Below, piece by piece: positions 62,540-64,000 of a stretch of DNA of 64,000 nucleotides. The position numbers and the translations under genes were made by a program. Under the pieces are notes generated by a model. The model had not been told where the DNA came from, did not search any database, and saw only the letters and a program-made list of their open reading frames with translations. The stretch lies in assembly GCF_003254395.2 (NCBI RefSeq), contig NC_037642.1, positions 10,190,736-10,254,735 of the forward strand, in the 5' to 3' direction. The DNA comes from Apis mellifera (lineage: Eukaryota; Arthropoda; Insecta; Hymenoptera; Apidae). The first letter of the stretch is position 1. Each line of letters opens with the position of its first letter.

Positions 62540-63293
62540 CGTGGAAACGGAAGAAACAATGGAAAACTTTTCCTCCTCCCAATTTTTCCCAATTCGATTT
62601 TCTGCCCCTTGGCGGAGGGAACGAAGCTACATGCGCGTGCGGAAACTCACCTTGGAACCAACGTTTATTCCAGATAACGCGTCTCTCGGCAGAGACACCT
62701 CTCTCTCTCTCTCTCTCTCTCACTCCTCCAAGCCGACAAGAGGAGAGGCATTGATCCCTCGACCGATATTATCTAATCACGCATCGACCCTCCCCTCCCC
62801 CGCCTCCCCCTTTATCGCCTCGACCGACCAACAATTTCGTAATTATAATTCGAAATGTTTCCGTCGTAGCCGTGGATCCAACCGCGAAACGAGAGATCAC
62901 CGAGAACCGACGCGTGTTCGCGCGACAGAACCGAAAGAAGATCTTACGTGTTGCGAGATCGATTAGCATCGAACGCCGCGTGAATATCGTGTGTTAGAAG
63001 AGGAGAAAAAAGAAAAGAAGTGTATAAGAGAAATAATAAATTTATAAGGACGATCGCATCGATCGAGCGAATATTTTTCCAACGATCGTGAGAAATTTAT
63101 CGTGCGTGTGAGATCGATGGACCGAGAGAGAGGATTGATCGCGAAAGGAAGGAGAATTTCGGATTGAAGATCGAAGATGTTGGAAGATTAAGATTAATTT
63201 GGGGAATAGTAGGGGAGTGTGTTTGACAACTGGATGTTAACGAGATCGGTAGTGAAAAGGGGGACCAAGTGATAAGTTGGAAATAGGAGGACG
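62540..63293 (+). promoter_or_regulatory. GC-rich promoter and leader of the alternative first exon
   Basis: A GC- and CpG-richer block with a CT microsatellite (62699-62722) precedes the ATG at 63294. The last 300 bp is purine-rich, as in a leader. TTTATAAGG near 63040 is a weak TATA candidate. Three short upstream reading frames occur before the main ATG (63117-63167, 63177-63191, 63234-63272), and an in-frame TAA at 63273-63275 closes the main frame. Confidence 0.42.
63117..63272 (+). promoter_or_regulatory. Cluster of three upstream open reading frames
   Basis: ATG-initiated frames of 16, 4 and 12 codons end at 63167, 63191 and 63272. The last stop lies 21 nt before the main ATG at 63294. 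If the leader includes this region they should reduce or condition translation of the main frame. Their presence on the mature mRNA is not shown. Confidence 0.4.
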
Positions 63294-63351
63294 ATGAGCA
63301 ACTCGGGCGCAATCCCTCTGATCTTGGTGAAGAAGGAGCAGCTCGTCGAAG
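63294..63351 (+). CDS. Candidate alternative first coding exon (GC donor), possibly of the same KCC-like gene
   Basis: It encodes 19 residues, MSNSGAIPLILVKKEQLVE, then the first base of a split codon. The end GAAG/GCAAGT is a textbook GC-AG intron donor and gives phase 1, the same phase as the junctions of exons 14434-14509 and 34234-34296. An alternative GT donor at 63400 would give phase 0 and a run of Phe/Leu codons, so I prefer the GC donor. The peptide lacks the RFxV motif of the upstream first exon. It may start a shorter isoform of the same transporter or a different gene; the window ends before the next exon. Not recognised by itself. Confidence 0.4.
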
Positions 63352-63500
63352 GCAAGTACAATAAGTTTAAGTCTTTTCTTTTTTTTCCTCTCGTCGAGGT
63401 AACTGTAGCTCGTTCTTGTTCCTTTTCTCCCTTCCTGGGAGAGGAAACGACTGTTGGATCGAGTCTAGCCTCGAGGCTAGATAATTTCTCTTCATTTTAT

Positions 63501-63506
63501 TTTATT
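63501..63506 (-). terminator. Polyadenylation signal of the minus-strand gene at the right edge
   Basis: On the minus strand AATAAAATAAAA starts about 32 nt past the stop codon at 63538-63540, a good distance for a short 3' UTR. Confidence 0.45.
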
Positions 63507-63537
63507 AAGGAAAATTTTTTTCTTTTAATGGAAATTA

Positions 63538-63715
63538 TTAGGTGCGATAAATAAGTTCTCTTGCTTCTCTCTTTTTTCTTTTTTTTCTAAATTCGAGATC
63601 TTTCTGTCGATTCCTTTGTAGTCGAACTTTCTCAGCAGTTGAACGATCTTCTTTGAATTTTTGCTTTAAATCCACCATTTTTTCCGTAAGATATACAGTA
63701 GCTTCGATTTCTAAG
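63538..63715 (-). CDS. Terminal exon of an unidentified basic, coiled-coil-like protein (partial)
   Basis: Downstream of a strong acceptor (CTTACTTCTTTGCTTGTTCCAG/C) the minus strand reads LEIEATVYLTEKMVDLKQKF, then KEDRSTAEKVRLQRNRQKDL and EFRKKRKKREARELIYRT before TAA. These 58 residues are rich in Glu, Lys and Arg with a heptad-like pattern, ending in a basic cluster that could be a nuclear localisation signal. The composition contrasts with the flanking DNA, and an AATAAA follows. The exon needs a phase-2 upstream partner, which I could not place in the remaining 285 bp, so the gene continues past the window edge. It lies on the opposite strand within the intron after exon 63294-63351. 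The protein family was not recognised. Confidence 0.5.
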
Positions 63716-63930
63716 CTGGAACAAGCAAAGAAGTAAGCATTATTCGAAATTTATATTGTTGCACAGGAAACTCTTAATTTTCTTAAAAAGAACGCTGTTT
63801 CGGATGAAAAGTGATTCGAATTTAGTGAGAAATTAGGCGATCGTAGGAAAAAAGGAACTTATTTGCATACCTAATAATTAAATTAAATTAATCACGTTGT
63901 TATTATCACGATAAATTTATCGAGGTAATT

Positions 63931-64000
63931 TTATTCGTATATAACTTCAACTATTAAATTTTCCCCATCATTGGGTACAGCTTCCCATAATAAAAAAGAA
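63931..64000 (-). CDS. Possible further coding sequence at the window edge (partial)
   Basis: On the minus strand the last 70 bp read SFLLWEAVPNDGENLIVEVI then YE and a TAA stop. The composition is protein-like, but the frame cannot be joined to exon 63538-63715 with a GT donor in the right phase. It may be the 3' end of another gene, an alternative end of the same gene, or chance. Confidence 0.22.
   Translation of the reverse strand, partial: SFLLWEAVPNDGENLIVEVIYE

Larger units (their letters stand above)
34297..63293 (+). other. Following intron of the KCC-like gene (at least 29 kb), up to the alternative first exon
   Basis: No further exon joining exon 2 was found. Besides the features listed separately, unassigned stretches are 34297-37344, 37368-38584, 39966-41399, 41961-42889, 47771-48244, 52051-53509, 54241-55269, 57720-58796, 58834-59984 and 60311-60959. 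They hold AT-rich DNA, homopolymers and moderately GC-rich patches (34560-34860, 37270-37510, 52180-52480, 58740-58960, 60480-60860) without recognisable coding sequence. Confidence 0.5.

Overview
The window looks like nuclear DNA of a hymenopteran insect, most likely an Apis-type honey bee. The DNA is AT-rich but CpG-rich, introns run to tens of kilobases, and there are many short tandem arrays. Two fragments of insect mitochondrial DNA are embedded in it, one of nad4 and one of nad6-trnP-trnT-nad4L. The species is an inference; no complete marker gene is present.

Layout. 1-5474 is AT-rich 3' flanking DNA without a convincing gene. 5475-9528 (minus) is a complete three-exon gene for the insect BRD7/BRD9 bromodomain protein (800 residues), a SWI/SNF-type chromatin-remodelling subunit. 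Its GC-rich promoter lies at about 9529-9780. 9781-13300 is non-coding. 13300-14433 is a GC-rich promoter and leader on the plus strand, followed by first coding exon 14434-14509 (starts MERFRVTP) and, 19.7 kb later, a 63-nt exon at 34234-34296. The RFxV-TP start matches the N-termini of K-Cl cotransporters (SLC12A/KCC, Drosophila kcc), so this is probably the 5' end of kcc, with the body beyond the right edge. A second possible first exon at 63294-63351 (starts MSNSGAIPL) has the same phase-1 end, uses a GC donor and lacks the RFxV motif. A GC-rich island at 56.5-57.7 kb may be a third promoter. At the right edge a minus-strand terminal exon (63538-63715) of an unidentified basic, coiled-coil-like protein enters the window.

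The space between the plus-strand exons is filled largely by unrelated local tandem arrays (about 14, roughly 15 kb in total), the two mitochondrial insertions, a pair of 375-bp inverted repeats carrying a decayed reading frame, microsatellites and several GC-rich islands that could be enhancers.

How the genes relate: the BRD7 gene and the putative kcc gene are divergently arranged with about 4.9 kb between their start codons. Nothing in the sequence links their functions. The main regulatory question is whether the kcc-like gene uses alternative promoters to make N-termini with and without the SPAK/OSR1 (Fray) docking motif, as mammalian KCC2 does.
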